Below the pieces are notes generated by a model that saw only the letters and a program-made list of their open reading frames with translations, did no database searches and was not told the DNA's origin. A program made the translations under genes and the position numbers. Below, in pieces: positions 6,113-6,518 of a stretch of DNA of 6,518 nt (the first letter of the stretch is position 1; every line of letters starts with the position of its first letter). This DNA is from Deltaproteobacteria bacterium (GTDB lineage: Bacteria; UBA10199; DSSB01), in the NCBI GenBank assembly GCA_021414045.1, contig JAIOPF010000151.1, positions 1 to 6,518 on the forward strand, written 5' to 3'.

Positions 6113-6142
6113 GGCGGGGGCTTCAAGGCCCCCGCCATTCCT
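6113..6142 (+). terminator. GC-rich hairpin, probable terminator
   Basis: GGCGGGGGC (6113-6121) pairs perfectly with GCCCCCGCC (6128-6136) across a 6-base loop, 13 bases after the lipoprotein stop. The following ATTCCTTGATTG is only partly T-rich, so termination may be less complete than at 5255-5286. Its place between a stop codon and the next ribosome-binding site supports a terminator. Confidence 0.65.
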
Positions 6143-6150
6143 TGATTGAT

Positions 6151-6155
6151 AGGAG
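6151..6155 (+). promoter_or_regulatory. Ribosome-binding site of the gene at the right edge
   Basis: AGGAG lies six bases before the ATG at 6162, an ideal spacing. It is the main evidence that the open frame running off the window is a real gene starting here. Confidence 0.85.
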
Positions 6156-6161
6156 TTCGCG

Positions 6162-6518
6162 ATGACACCACCGGTTCAAAAGCCGCCCTGTCCTAGCTGT
6201 GAGGGTTTCAATCGTTTGGCCGGCGACGAAGCGGCCTTGGCGGATTTAGATCGCGTTGCGGGAGAGACCCGCGCGCCCACCGCCAACGAGGCGCCGAGGC
6301 CCGGTTCGGCGCGTCCAGCCGAGACTTCGAGCCCGAATGCGCGCCCGAACGCGGATGCGCCTTCGCCTCGTGGAACCGAGGCTAGGCCGCGCATGGAGAC
6401 GGCTCGCGAAGCTCCGAGGTCGCCCGCCGGCTCCGAGGCCCGTGCCGGAGAGAGGACGGCCTATACGGGGCAGGCACCGCGTTCGGAATTCGCGCGGCCC
6501 TCCGTGCCCCAGAACCTC
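6162..6518 (+). CDS. Partial gene: CPSC motif plus Pro/Ala/Arg-rich disordered region
   Basis: Only the first 119 codons are visible; the frame is still open at the window end, so the 3' end is missing. The protein begins MTPPVQKPPCPSCEGFNRLAG without a signal peptide. The CPSC at 10-13 resembles half of a zinc ribbon, or a CxxC redox pair; a second pair would have to lie outside the window. Residues 35-119 are low complexity, rich in Pro, Ala, Arg, Glu and Ser with degenerate EAPR/EARP units (43-46, 73-76, 83-86), and are almost certainly disordered. No family is recognised. A hairpin separates it from the lipoprotein genes, so it may be a new transcription unit. Evidence for it being real is the excellent ribosome-binding site, the uninterrupted frame and the absence of a credible gene on the other strand. 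Confidence 0.72.
   Translation, partial: MTPPVQKPPCPSCEGFNRLAGDEAALADLDRVAGETRAPTANEAPRPGSARPAETSSPNARPNADAPSPRGTEARPRMETAREAPRSPAGSEARAGERTAYTGQAPRSEFARPSVPQNL

Noticed and set aside
5296..6171. Open frame of 291 codons on the minus strand opposite the Cys/His-rich lipoprotein
   Set aside because: Arg/Gly/Ile-rich translation with no family features; it spans both the hairpin at 6113-6136 and the start of the lipoprotein gene.
6176..6394. Short minus-strand frame opposite the right-edge gene
   Set aside because: Low-complexity Ala/Gly/Arg translation without a start signal; the plus-strand frame has AGGAG at the right spacing.

Overview
The window reads as a GC-rich stretch (by eye near 60% GC) of a Gram-negative bacterial chromosome. 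Three lipoprotein signal sequences, several Sec signal peptides and an outer-membrane beta-barrel ending in aromatic residues all point to a diderm envelope. Gene style and protein types resemble the former Deltaproteobacteria and related uncultured lineages, but no marker fixes the taxon. I see no rRNA, tRNA, CRISPR array, insertion sequence or phage gene.

Left part (1-2137): a secreted lipoprotein of the PQQ-type glucose/sorbosone dehydrogenase family reads rightwards. It meets, tail to tail with a 4-base stop overlap, a leftward slipin/stomatin-like SPFH membrane protein. The slipin has a strong Shine-Dalgarno and no adjacent NfeD partner.

Middle (2138-2330): a 193-base divergent promoter region separates the slipin from everything to its right. 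It contains a small hairpin followed by a run of T.

Right part (2331-6099): five rightward genes in a row, all encoding exported envelope proteins. They are a two-domain periplasmic protein (DUF5666-like barrel plus a small C-terminal domain), a short Cys/His-rich exported protein, an outer-membrane beta-barrel with a His-rich mature N-terminus, a His-rich lipoprotein 9 bases downstream, and a Cys/His-rich lipoprotein. A textbook intrinsic terminator lies between the two lipoproteins, so the last gene is either read through or separately expressed. A second GC-rich hairpin closes that gene.

Right edge (6162-6518): the first 119 codons of a further gene run off the window. It has an excellent ribosome-binding site, a CPSC motif near its N-terminus and then a long Pro/Ala/Arg/Glu-rich, probably disordered region.

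The most interesting part is 3029-6099: four neighbouring exported proteins, at least three with dense histidine and/or cysteine clusters, around one beta-barrel. The likely theme is binding or moving a transition metal (zinc, copper or similar) across or at the outer membrane. That role is inferred from composition and context. I recognise no named family for three of the four.
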